A DNA stretch of 40,318 nt, taken from positions 1 to 40,318 of the forward strand of contig JAKAJN010000014.1 of assembly GCA_021813725.1 (NCBI GenBank). The letters are read 5' to 3'. The notes under the pieces were generated by a model. That model was not told where the DNA came from. It did no database searches and was given only the letters and a program-made list of their open reading frames with translations. This stretch comes from a bacterium. GTDB taxonomy: Bacteria > Gemmatimonadota > Gemmatimonadetes > Gemmatimonadales > Gemmatimonadaceae. This document shows positions 1 to 7,827 of this stretch, piece by piece; within the stretch, counting starts at the first letter, position 1, and each line of letters begins with the position of its first letter. The position numbers and the translations under genes are program-made.

Positions 1-637
1 GAAACCGGCCAATGGACCGTTCGTGCAGCGTGCGGGGCGGGTCGAGCGACAGCAGGCCCGCATTCACCGCGATCCGATTGTCCTCGACCACGGCCTCGGC
101 GGTCGCCGTGCCGTCCACGACGACCCATTGTCGGGGGAGCGACCCGCGCCAGTCGATCCACACGACGGATCGTGCGGCATCGTCGCTGATCCACCGCCCC
201 CAGCGCAGCTGGTCAATCGGGAGTTCCCACGGCGGGATCGACATCCGCATACGCTCCACGTAGCCCGTGCCTTGCCAAATGGCGCCCTCGCGTTCGAAGC
301 GAGCGTGGGCCGCCGGTACCAGACACTCCCAGACAATCGTGCCGCGCGGATCGTCGAGCAGCGTGATGGCCGTGCCGGTGCTCGTCGCGTCGTGGACCGT
401 GGCCACGCCAAGCCGCGGCGACTGCCAGGTGACGCCCTGCTCCGACTGCACCGGCGCGGGGACGCTGCGCACGCTCGACCGCTCGTCGGGCGCCTGTCCG
501 TGCGCGTACCGCGTGAGGTTGTGCCACGTGATGTGGACGCCGTGCCAGCTCAGCGCCGCCCAGTACGCAATGGCGGCGGCGCCGTCCGCTTCCACGGTGT
601 CGAGGTACCATTTGACGAGCTCGAACTGTTCAGGCAC
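1..637 (-). CDS. CrtC/AttH-like hypothetical protein (3' end outside window)
   Basis: I see 212 codons of an open frame that runs off the left edge, so the C-terminus is missing. The start is GTG at 637; no ATG lies in frame between the upstream stop (671-673) and this codon, and a GGAG sits about 5 nt before it. The protein is Trp-rich with short beta-type segments and contains GTGYVERMRMSIPPWELP and LRWGRWIS. This resembles the lipocalin-like fold of the hydroxyneurosporene synthase (CrtC)/AttH group, in which a G-x-GY stretch and a WGR stretch recur. No carotenoid gene is nearby, so I do not assign an enzyme activity. No signal peptide is seen. It lies 33 nt behind the S9 peptidase gene on the same strand and may be co-transcribed with it. 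The family assignment is from memory of motifs and is tentative. Confidence 0.6.
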   Translation of the reverse strand, partial: MPEQFELVKWYLDTVEADGAAAIAYWAALSWHGVHITWHNLTRYAHGQAPDERSSVRSVPAPVQSEQGVTWQSPRLGVATVHDATSTGTAITLLDDPRGTIVWECLVPAAHARFEREGAIWQGTGYVERMRMSIPPWELPIDQLRWGRWISDDAARSVVWIDWRGSLPRQWVVVDGTATAEAVVEDNRIAVNAGLLSLDPPRTLHERSIGRF

Positions 638-670
638 GGTCTCCGCCGACGTTGAGTTGGCGTGCGCTCC

Positions 671-2746
671 CTAAGGTACCACCGGCGGGGTCAGCGTGTA
701 GCGCGTGATCCAGTCGCGCTCGCGCTGCATGCGGTCGAGCTGGTGGTAGTACTCCTGAAAGCCGTGGCCCTCGCGCGGGTAGAACACCAGCTCCACCGTC
801 TTGCCGCGGTCCTTCAGGGCGCGGTAGAACTCCATCGGCTGGCCAATCGGCACGCGTTCGTCGTTGCCGCCGTGCAGGATGAGCAGCGGCGTCGTGATGC
901 GATCGCTGTAGCTGATGGCCGACCGCTCCATGTAGAACTTGGTGTTCGGGTTCACGAGCGATCCGTCGTACTGCGGCATCCCGTTGAAGAAGGTGTTGAT
1001 GTACCCTGGGATGTCGGTCGTGCCGGCCATCGAGAGCAGCGACGGCAGGCCCGCGCCCATCATCGCGGCCTTGAATCGCCCGGTCTGCGAGACGACCCAC
1101 GACGTCATGTAGCCGCCGTAGCTCCACCCTTCGAACGCCATCTTGGTGGAGTCGGCGATGCCGCGCTGAATCAGCGCATCCACGCCCGTCATGATGTCGC
1201 GGTAGTCGCCGCCGCCCCAATCGGGAATGTTGCCGCGCATCCACTTCTCGCCGTAGCCGGTGCTGCCGCGCGGATTGGGATACAGGATGGCCCACCCCTG
1301 GCCGGCCCACGTCTGACCGGGGCCCGTGCCGCCCTTGAATCCGTTGGTATGCGCGCCGGTCGGTCCGCCGTGCGCCGAGACGAGGAGGGGAACCTTGGCG
1401 CCGCTCGCATAGCCAACCGGCTTGAGCAGCACGCCCTCGACGGGCTGGCCATCCTTGCTCTTCCAACTCACGACTTCCGATGCGCCGAGGGCGACGTCGG
1501 CCAGCCAGGCGTTGGTGTCGGTCAGGCGACGCGGCGCCCCGGCCGCGTCCAGCGCGTACACCTCGGCGGGCCGGGTGGGTGTGTCGAGTACGACCGCGAC
1601 GCGGCGCCCATCCTTGCTGGCGGAGTAGCCCTGCACGAGCGTCTCGCCGAGGCGCTTCTCGTAGGACTTGGTGGACAGCGTGTACTCGTAGAGCGACTGA
1701 TAGACATGATCGCTTGCGGTGAACGAGAGGCGTGCGCCGTCGGCCGACCAGCGTACCGCGCCGGCGCTCACGTCAAACGCCTTGCTGCCGTGGTTGGTGA
1801 GGACTCGGGTCGCCAGGTCGTACGTGACAATGACCGCGTTGCGAATGGTGCGGGGCGGAATGCCGTCCTTGTGCGGTGGCCATTCCTGCGGGCTCGTCGT
1901 GAACGCCAGCGTCTTGCCATCGGGGGAGAACTGCGGCGTGGTTTCCACGTCGTGCTGCGTGGTGATCGCCTGCACCTGCCGCGACGCCACGTCCACGACG
2001 TAAGCATCGCGCCGTTCGTCGCGCACCATTGGCGAGGGCGAGGCATCGTAGGCAATCAGGGTGCCGTTGGGCGACCACGACGGCGTGCCGCGGACGGTGA
2101 ACGCACCGCTCGTGATCTTCGTCGCCTTGCGGGTGTCGAGGTCGGCCACCCAGATGTGCGCGAGCCGGAAGTCGCCTTCATAGACCTTGGCGTCATCGCG
2201 GCGCCGCGTGCGCGCCTCGGCGTCGCGCGTCAACGAGTCCGTCGTCAGGAAGGCGATGCGCGTGCCGTCCGGGCTCCATGCGTACGCCCCCACGCCGTCG
2301 CGCGCCGTGGTCAGCTGCGAGGCCTCGCCTCCATCGGCGGGAAGGATCCAGAGTTGGGGGCGCGGCGCGTCGTCGCCAGTGCCGGCGCCTCGCGCGCTCA
2401 CGAACGCGATGCGCGAGCCGTCCGGTGACCACTGCGGGTTTGATTCGCCGCGCTCGCTGAAGGTCAGCTGGCGCGCGGCGCCGCCGGAGGTGGACACCAC
2501 CCACACGTGCGACCGCCGCTCGTGACGATCGCCCAGGGCGGTGTCGCCGCGTGCCGGGTTGGCGTTGGGGTGCTCCCACCCCGTCACCGTGTAGAGCACG
2601 CGATCGCCCGCCGGCGACATGGCAACGCCGCCCACCGCCTTCAGCCGCATCACGTCGTCGGAAGTCATCGGCCGCTTGGCCTGGGCGAGCGCCGCAGCGG
2701 GAAGGAGCGCGATGGCGATGAGAAGGCGTGCGGGCAGGCGGGGCAT
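671..2746 (-). CDS. exported S9 family peptidase (prolyl oligopeptidase / acylaminoacyl-peptidase type)
   Basis: A 691-residue serine peptidase that would cleave short peptides outside the cytoplasm. I chose ATG 2746 because it gives a clean Sec signal peptide (MPRLPARLLIAIALL..., ending ALAQA) and has GGAG about 9 nt upstream; a longer frame to 2914 adds only an unlikely Arg-rich stretch. Residues about 25-430 hold repeated SPDG/WSPDGT blades of a TolB/PD40-like beta-propeller. The C-terminal alpha/beta-hydrolase domain has the nucleophile in GWSYGGY (Ser542), the acid in GGNDERVP (Asp629) and the base in EGHGF (His661), so the triad is complete. The length fits DPP4/acylaminoacyl-peptidase relatives. 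It is divergent from cydA across a 206-nt gap (2747-2952) that must hold both promoters; I could not pick them out with confidence. Confidence 0.93.
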   Translation of the reverse strand: MPRLPARLLIAIALLPAAALAQAKRPMTSDDVMRLKAVGGVAMSPAGDRVLYTVTGWEHPNANPARGDTALGDRHERRSHVWVVSTSGGAARQLTFSERGESNPQWSPDGSRIAFVSARGAGTGDDAPRPQLWILPADGGEASQLTTARDGVGAYAWSPDGTRIAFLTTDSLTRDAEARTRRRDDAKVYEGDFRLAHIWVADLDTRKATKITSGAFTVRGTPSWSPNGTLIAYDASPSPMVRDERRDAYVVDVASRQVQAITTQHDVETTPQFSPDGKTLAFTTSPQEWPPHKDGIPPRTIRNAVIVTYDLATRVLTNHGSKAFDVSAGAVRWSADGARLSFTASDHVYQSLYEYTLSTKSYEKRLGETLVQGYSASKDGRRVAVVLDTPTRPAEVYALDAAGAPRRLTDTNAWLADVALGASEVVSWKSKDGQPVEGVLLKPVGYASGAKVPLLVSAHGGPTGAHTNGFKGGTGPGQTWAGQGWAILYPNPRGSTGYGEKWMRGNIPDWGGGDYRDIMTGVDALIQRGIADSTKMAFEGWSYGGYMTSWVVSQTGRFKAAMMGAGLPSLLSMAGTTDIPGYINTFFNGMPQYDGSLVNPNTKFYMERSAISYSDRITTPLLILHGGNDERVPIGQPMEFYRALKDRGKTVELVFYPREGHGFQEYYHQLDRMQRERDWITRYTLTPPVVP

Positions 2747-2952
2747 TCGGTGGCTCCAGTCGGTGGGGGCGATCGAGTGTTGACGCTGTGGAGGGACACG
2801 GCCGCGCCAAAGCGCGACACCGCGAAATTGCGGCGGACGCCCTTCGCACCGCCAGTGCCGGCCCGCGTGGAGAGGACTCGCGCGCATCGGGCCGACGGCG
2901 GAGATTTGGATCACGGCTGCAGGTGCGGCCTCACCATTCGCAAGGTCGTCGC

Positions 2953-4305
2953 ATGAGCGATCCGCTCTTCTGGCATCGGCTGCAGTTCGGCTTCACCATC
3001 ACGTTTCATTACCTCTTTCCGCAGCTCACGATGGGGTTGGCCCTGCTCATCGTGATCATGAAAGGCGTGGCGCTGCGCACGGGGAGCGCGGAGTGGGCGT
3101 CGGCGGCGCGCTTCTGGGTGCGCGTCTTCGGCCTCGCCTTCGCGATGGGCGTGGTGACGGGCATCCCCATGGAGTTCCAGTTCGGCACGAACTGGGCGGC
3201 ATTCGCGGCGCAGACCGGCGGCGTGATCGGGCAGACGCTCGCGATGGAGGGGATCTTCGCGTTCTTCCTGGAGTCGTCGTTCCTCGCCCTGCTTCTCTTC
3301 GGCGAGCGCCGGCTGGGGCCGCGCTGGCACTTCGCGACCGCCGTCGCGCTCTTCGTGGGAAGCTGGCTATCGGGGTGGTTCATCATCGCCACCAACGCGT
3401 TCATGCAGTATCCGGTGGGGCATGAAATCGCCGCGGACGGCACGATGCACATCGCCAGTCTCACGGCGATGCTGTTCAGTCCGTGGACGCTCACCGAGTT
3501 CTTCCACAACCAGATGGCATCGGTGGTGACCGGGGCGTTCGTGATGACGGCGGTGGCGGCGTATTGGACGCTGCGCGGCGAACATGGCGCGGGGGCGCGC
3601 ATCTCGTTGCGCACCGGAGTTCCCGCTGCGCTGGTGGCCTCGGGGCTCGTGGCGTTTCCGACGGGCCACGTGCAGGGGCGGCTGGTCGCCGAACACCAGC
3701 CCATCGCGCTGGCGGCCATGGAGGGGCGCTTCGAAAGCGGACCGCGGGCCCCGCTCGCGATGATCGGCCAGCCGAACGTGGCGGAGCGCAAGCTCGACAA
3801 CCCGATCGTTCTCCCGGCAATGCTGTCGTGGATCGCCTACGGTGACTTTTCGGCGAACGTGCGAGGCCTGTCCGATTTTCCTGAGCACAACTGGCCGACC
3901 AGTATCGAACTGCTGTACTACTCGTTCCATATCATGGTCGGGTTGGGCACGCTGTTCATTCCGCTGATGGGGCTGGCGCTGCTGCTTCTCTGGCGCGGCC
4001 GCCTCGAACAGTCGCGCTGGATGCTCTGGGCGCTGGCCCTGGCGTTTCCGTTTCCGTTCATCGCGACGACGGCTGGCTGGATGAGCGCCGAACTTGGACG
4101 CCAGCCGTGGCTCGTGTACGGGCTGCTGCGCACCGCCGACGGCGGTTCGCCGACGGTGCACGCCGGCGAGACGCTCTTCACCACGCTCGGCTTCGCCGGG
4201 CTGTACTTCGTGCTGGGCGTGCTCTTCCTCGGACTCGTGGCGCGCGAAGTGTCGCACGGTCCGTCGGGCGCACCGTCCGCCGGCTCCGCCTACGGGGAGG
4301 GCTGA
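2953..4305 (+). CDS. cydA: cytochrome bd-type oxidase subunit I
   Basis: A 450-residue polytopic inner-membrane subunit that carries the haems of bd-type quinol oxidase and reduces O2 to water. ATG 2953 begins MSDPLFWHRLQFGF, and an AAGG lies about 8 nt upstream. Haem ligand positions known from E. coli CydA are visible: His19 (b595), His185 and Met328 (b558), with Glu99 and Glu107 in AMEGIFAFFLESS. The Q-loop is short. Glu257 is kept in the quinol site, but the usual Lys252 is Ala252 (QPIALAAME), and the Arg of the RIM motif before the haem Met is His326 (SFHIMVG). The late GWMSAELGRQPW motif is intact. It is followed after 2 nt by cydB, so the two are co-translated. No cydX-like small subunit or cydDC is in view. 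Family assignment is firm; quinol use should be treated as probable because of the two changed residues. Confidence 0.95.
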   Translation: MSDPLFWHRLQFGFTITFHYLFPQLTMGLALLIVIMKGVALRTGSAEWASAARFWVRVFGLAFAMGVVTGIPMEFQFGTNWAAFAAQTGGVIGQTLAMEGIFAFFLESSFLALLLFGERRLGPRWHFATAVALFVGSWLSGWFIIATNAFMQYPVGHEIAADGTMHIASLTAMLFSPWTLTEFFHNQMASVVTGAFVMTAVAAYWTLRGEHGAGARISLRTGVPAALVASGLVAFPTGHVQGRLVAEHQPIALAAMEGRFESGPRAPLAMIGQPNVAERKLDNPIVLPAMLSWIAYGDFSANVRGLSDFPEHNWPTSIELLYYSFHIMVGLGTLFIPLMGLALLLLWRGRLEQSRWMLWALALAFPFPFIATTAGWMSAELGRQPWLVYGLLRTADGGSPTVHAGETLFTTLGFAGLYFVLGVLFLGLVAREVSHGPSGAPSAGSAYGEG

Positions 4306-4307
4306 CC

Positions 4308-6338
4308 ATGCAAACGCTCTGGTTTGCGCTGGCCGCCGTGATGGTGGCGATCTACGTGGTGATGGACGGTTTCGATTTCGGCGCCGGCGCCCTGCACCTG
4401 TTCGTGGCGCGCCGAGACGACGAACGCCGCCAGGTGATGCGCGCCATCGGACCGTTCTGGGACGGCAACGAAGTTTGGCTGCTGGCCGTGGGCGGCGTGC
4501 TGGTGATGGCCTTTCCCAAGGTGCTGGGCGCCGCATTGTCCGGGTTCTATCTCGCCATCATGATGGTGCTCTGGGTGCTCATTCTGCGCGGCATTTCGCT
4601 CGAGTTTCGGTCGCACCTCCCCGACGCGCTGTGGCGGCAGTTCTGGGATGCGACGTTCGCCGTGGCGTCCACGCTCGCGCCGGTGCTGCTTGGCGCGGCG
4701 CTCGGCAACCTGGTGCGCGGAGTCCCGCTCGACGTGGACGGTTGGTTTGCGCTGCCGCTCTTTGCCTCGTTCTCTCCCAGCGGCGCACTCGGCATTCTCG
4801 ACTGGTACACGGTGCTGGCGGGGGTGCTGGCCTGGGTGGCGCTGGCCCACCACGGCGCGCTCTTCCTGGCGTGGAAGACCGACGGGGCGGTGCGCGAGCG
4901 CAGTCTCGAGGGAGCGCGCTGGCTGTATCCGGCCATGCTTATGCTGTGGATGGTGACGACGGTGGCGACCGCGTGGCTCGTGCCGGAGCTGTTCGACGCG
5001 CTCGTCCGCCGGCCCGTGGCGTGGTTTGCCGCGCTGGTCGCGGTGGGCGGACTCGTCGGCACGGGTGCCCTCCGCCAACGCGGGCGCGACCTGGCGGCGT
5101 TCATCGCCTCAGGCGCGTTCCTGCTTGGCATCCTGGCTGCGACCGCGGCCAGTGCGTATCCCGTGATGCTCCGGGCCGTGGGCGATGCGGGGCGCTCGCT
5201 CACGGCGTTCAACTCGGCGTCGAGCGATCATGCGCTGGCGACGGGACTATGGTGGTGGCCGGTGGGCTTCGTGCTCGCCATCGGCTACGTGGCGCTTCTC
5301 TTTCGCGTGCACCGTGGGAAGGTGGAGAGGGCGGGCGCGCGCTCCATTACCGGCCTGATCGCCCCGCTTGCCTTCCTGCTGTTGCCGACGACCGCGGACG
5401 CGCAGAGCGGTGCGCCCGTCCTGCGCTGGTTCAAGGGGAACACGCACACCCACACGATCAACAGCGACGGCGACTCGTCGCCCGACGACGTGGTGAAGTG
5501 GTACAAGGAGCATGGCTACCAGTTTCTCGTGCTCACCGACCACAACGTGCTGACGAGCGTTGAGGGATTGAATGCGTTGTACGGGCTCGACGACAAGTTC
5601 CTCGTGATCCGCGGCGAGGAAATCACCGACACGTTCAAGCAGAAGCCGATTCACATCAACGGACTCGATGCGCAACGACTCATCGAGCCGCAGGGCGGGG
5701 CGAGCGTGCTGGAAGTCATCCAACGCGACGTGGATGCCATCCGCGCCGCCGGCGCGGTGCCGCACATCAACCATCCCAACTTCGGCTGGGCCATCACGGC
5801 GGAAGACCTGAGGCAGGTCCGAAACAACCGCCTGTTCGAGATCTTCAACGGTCACCCGATGGTGAACAACCTCGGGGGAGGGGGCGTGCCGGGGCTCGAG
5901 GAGGCGTGGGATGCGATCCTCACGAGCGGGGTCACGCTCTACGGCATTGCCGTCGATGACGCGCACCATTTCAAGCGTCCCGACGACCGCACGGCCTCGC
6001 GCCCGGGGCAGGGGTGGGTGGTGGTGCGCGCGGAGCGGCTCGACGCCCGGTCGCTGCTGGCGGCCTTGGAGCGCGGCGACTTCTATGCCAGCACCGGCGT
6101 GGAACTCAGCGACTATCAGGTCACGAAGGCGGCGATGACCGTGACCGTGCGGCGGACCGGCTATAGCAAGTACCGCATTCAGTTCATTGGCCATGGCGGC
6201 AAACTGCTGCAGGAATCGCTCGCGAGCCCGGCGACGTACACCTTCCGCGGTGACGAAGGGTACGTGCGCTCGCGCATCGTCGAGTCGAACGGATTGATGG
6301 CATGGACGCAACCCGTGCGCGTCGGGGTGTCGCCCTAA
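4308..6338 (+). CDS. cydB: cytochrome bd oxidase subunit II fused in frame to a CehA-type PHP metallohydrolase
   Basis: One uninterrupted 676-codon frame. Residues 1 to about 342 are a full-length CydB (MQTLWFALAAVMVAIYVVMDGFDFG..., eight predicted membrane helices), the non-haem partner of CydA. After a basic stretch (RVHRGKVERAGAR) comes a hydrophobic segment at about 346-362 ending TADAQ, which looks exactly like a Sec signal peptide with a possible cleavage after Ala365. Residues about 370-676 are a PHP domain with a complete metal set: His380/His382 (NTHTHT), Asp411-His412 (LTDHN), Glu437-Glu438 (RGEEIT), His486/His489 (HINHPN) and Asp550/His553 (DDAHH). The basic stretch suggests a cytoplasmic CydB C-terminus, so the extra helix would put the PHP domain in the periplasm. 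GTG codons at 5307 and 5322 could be internal starts, but neither has a good Shine-Dalgarno sequence. The substrate of the PHP part is unknown. Confidence 0.9.
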   Translation: MQTLWFALAAVMVAIYVVMDGFDFGAGALHLFVARRDDERRQVMRAIGPFWDGNEVWLLAVGGVLVMAFPKVLGAALSGFYLAIMMVLWVLILRGISLEFRSHLPDALWRQFWDATFAVASTLAPVLLGAALGNLVRGVPLDVDGWFALPLFASFSPSGALGILDWYTVLAGVLAWVALAHHGALFLAWKTDGAVRERSLEGARWLYPAMLMLWMVTTVATAWLVPELFDALVRRPVAWFAALVAVGGLVGTGALRQRGRDLAAFIASGAFLLGILAATAASAYPVMLRAVGDAGRSLTAFNSASSDHALATGLWWWPVGFVLAIGYVALLFRVHRGKVERAGARSITGLIAPLAFLLLPTTADAQSGAPVLRWFKGNTHTHTINSDGDSSPDDVVKWYKEHGYQFLVLTDHNVLTSVEGLNALYGLDDKFLVIRGEEITDTFKQKPIHINGLDAQRLIEPQGGASVLEVIQRDVDAIRAAGAVPHINHPNFGWAITAEDLRQVRNNRLFEIFNGHPMVNNLGGGGVPGLEEAWDAILTSGVTLYGIAVDDAHHFKRPDDRTASRPGQGWVVVRAERLDARSLLAALERGDFYASTGVELSDYQVTKAAMTVTVRRTGYSKYRIQFIGHGGKLLQESLASPATYTFRGDEGYVRSRIVESNGLMAWTQPVRVGVSP

Positions 6339-6339
6339 C

Positions 6340-6353
6340 ACCCGCGCGCGGGT
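6340..6353. repeat. 14-nt perfect palindrome after the cydB-PHP gene
   Basis: The sequence acccgcgcgcgggt starts one base after the stop codon of the cydB-PHP frame and can fold into a GC hairpin. It lacks a T-tract, so it may be a weak or Rho-assisted terminator or may have no function. The rest of the gap to 6460 shows no gene. Confidence 0.3.
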
Positions 6354-6460
6354 TCCCAATGGAGACTTGTCCTTTAGATTGGAGGAGTTCCGCAGGCCCA
6401 CGCTCGACCATTCCGGGGTGACGGCGCTGTTGCCGTTGCCGTCGGCCGACGCCTGAGACC

Positions 6461-6985
6461 ATGACCGATCCGCAACCGCTCGATCTTGCGACGCCGCTCC
6501 CCGATCATCCGCCGGGAGCCATTCTCCGCTGCGATTGCGATGTGCTCGGGGTGCTCGTCACCCACGACTGGCGCAAGCTCATCGCCATCAAGCCGATCAG
6601 CGCGGGCAAGCGCATCTTCACCGTCATTGGACGCGAGACGCCGATCCCGACGCGCTTTTCCATCCAGGTCGGACCGTCGCTGCACGTCGACCAGGACGAG
6701 GCGCACGATCCCGCCGAAGTGGTGCGCCGCTACTTCTGGCGCTACATGGATCATGCGTGCGATCCGGCGACGCTGATCCGGAATCGCTTTGTGATCGCCC
6801 GACGCGACATTGCCCCCGGCGAGCCGGTCACCTTCAACTACAACACCACCGAGTACGACATGGCGGAGCCGTTTCGCTGTCACTGCGACAGCGCGCTCTG
6901 CGTGGGGCTCGTGCGCGGCGCCCGCTATCTGCAGCCCAATCAGCGCGCGCTCATCGAGGAGTGGCTGGCCGACTACCTGCGCTAG
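6461..6985 (+). CDS. SET-domain protein (putative lysine methyltransferase)
   Basis: A 174-residue cytoplasmic protein with one small SET domain, the SAM-dependent lysine methyltransferase fold. The N-SET strand region is VLVTHDWRKLIAIKPISAGK. The core has YMDHACDPATLIRNR, where the usual NHxC/S-x-PN motif is altered to DHACDPAT, then GEPVTFNYNTTEYDM, the GE-x(2)-F-x-Y hallmark. A post-SET-like Cys cluster follows in FRCHCDSALC. ATG 6461 has no strong Shine-Dalgarno sequence. The stop overlaps that of the convergent SGNH gene (shared bases 6982-6985). Bacterial SET proteins of this size are known but mostly without defined substrates, so I do not name one. The changed Asn (Asp in DHAC) is in the SAM-binding segment and may affect activity. 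Confidence 0.85.
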   Translation: MTDPQPLDLATPLPDHPPGAILRCDCDVLGVLVTHDWRKLIAIKPISAGKRIFTVIGRETPIPTRFSIQVGPSLHVDQDEAHDPAEVVRRYFWRYMDHACDPATLIRNRFVIARRDIAPGEPVTFNYNTTEYDMAEPFRCHCDSALCVGLVRGARYLQPNQRALIEEWLADYLR

Positions 6986-7758
6986 GGCCTGGCGAGCGCG
7001 GCCGCGATGGCCGCCTCGGCCAACGGCGCCATCAGGCGATACCCCGCTTCGTTCGGATGTACGCCGTCGGTGGAGAGTGACGCGGGAAGACCGCCGCGCG
7101 CGTCGGCCATCGCCGAGTGGTAGTCCAGGAACACCGCGCCGGAAGATTGGGCATACTGCTTCATCCAGGCGTTCAGCGCGATAATCTTCGGCGCCGGTTC
7201 GAGTCCGCGCTTCCACGGATAGTCAAAGACGGGCAGGACCGAGGCAAGCACGACGCGGATGCCGTGTGCCGTCGCGAGCTCGGTCATGGCGCTGAGGTTG
7301 TCTTCGATCATCGCGAGCGTGGACGGTCCCGTGTTGCCGGCGATGTCGTTGGTTCCGGCGAGAATGACGACCACGCGCGGCTGCAGTGCGACGACATCCT
7401 GATGGAAGCGCACGAGCATTTGCGGCGTGGTTTGCCCGCTGATGCCGCGGCCGACGTATGGCTTGCCCGGAAACATCGCCGGGAAGTACTTGGCCCACGC
7501 GTCGGTGATGGAGTTGCCGTAGAAGACCACGCGCGGCTCGCCAGGGGCGGGCGCCCTGAGCGAATCGTTGGCGGCGCGATATCGGTGCAAATCGGCCCAG
7601 TCGTTGCGCAGCCGGTCGAGCGCCATGGAGTCGCGGCGCGCGCGCGTCGCGTCGGCGTTGGCTGCGGCGCGGGCAGGGGCCGGGGCCGCAGCCGGGGGCA
7701 AGTGCGGTGTGCACGCGGCGAGCAGCGCAAGCACCGGGATGAGACGAAGCGTGGGCAT
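6982..7758 (-). CDS. SGNH/GDSL-family hydrolase, lipoprotein
   Basis: A 258-residue esterase/acylhydrolase-type protein predicted to be anchored to a membrane by a lipid. From ATG 7758 the N-terminus is MPTLRLIPVLALLAAC, a signal peptide with lipobox LAAC (Cys16); the frame can be extended 16 codons, but that would bury the signal. Block I is FYGNSITD with nucleophile Ser83, block II has the Gly in GRGISGQTT, block III is AGTNDI, and block V is DGVHPN with Asp231 and His234. All four SGNH residues are therefore present. The Ala/Pro-rich linker after the lipid Cys is typical of a tether. It lies 69 nt behind asnB on the same strand and may be read from that transcript. The natural substrate cannot be told from the sequence. 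Confidence 0.9.
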   Translation of the reverse strand: MPTLRLIPVLALLAACTPHLPPAAAPAPARAAANADATRARRDSMALDRLRNDWADLHRYRAANDSLRAPAPGEPRVVFYGNSITDAWAKYFPAMFPGKPYVGRGISGQTTPQMLVRFHQDVVALQPRVVVILAGTNDIAGNTGPSTLAMIEDNLSAMTELATAHGIRVVLASVLPVFDYPWKRGLEPAPKIIALNAWMKQYAQSSGAVFLDYHSAMADARGGLPASLSTDGVHPNEAGYRLMAPLAEAAIAAALARP

Positions 7759-7827
7759 GCCAGTGAAACTACCGTCCATCACCATCCCCGGCATCCCGCA
7801 CGGCATGCTGTTCCCGGCGCCCCGCCC

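Noticed and set aside
1-637. Carotenoid hydratase activity for the partial protein at the left edge
   Set aside because: Only fold-level resemblance is visible, the C-terminus is missing and no carotenoid genes are near.
662-2428. 588-codon plus-strand open frame opposite the S9 peptidase
   Set aside because: It lies wholly antisense to a gene with a full catalytic triad, is rich in Arg/His/Gly/Ala as expected of a GC-rich shadow, and shows no motif.
5307-6338. Separate PHP gene starting at an internal GTG (5307 or 5322)
   Set aside because: Not excluded, but no Shine-Dalgarno sequence is present at either codon, and the frame is continuous with cydB, so the fusion is the plain reading.
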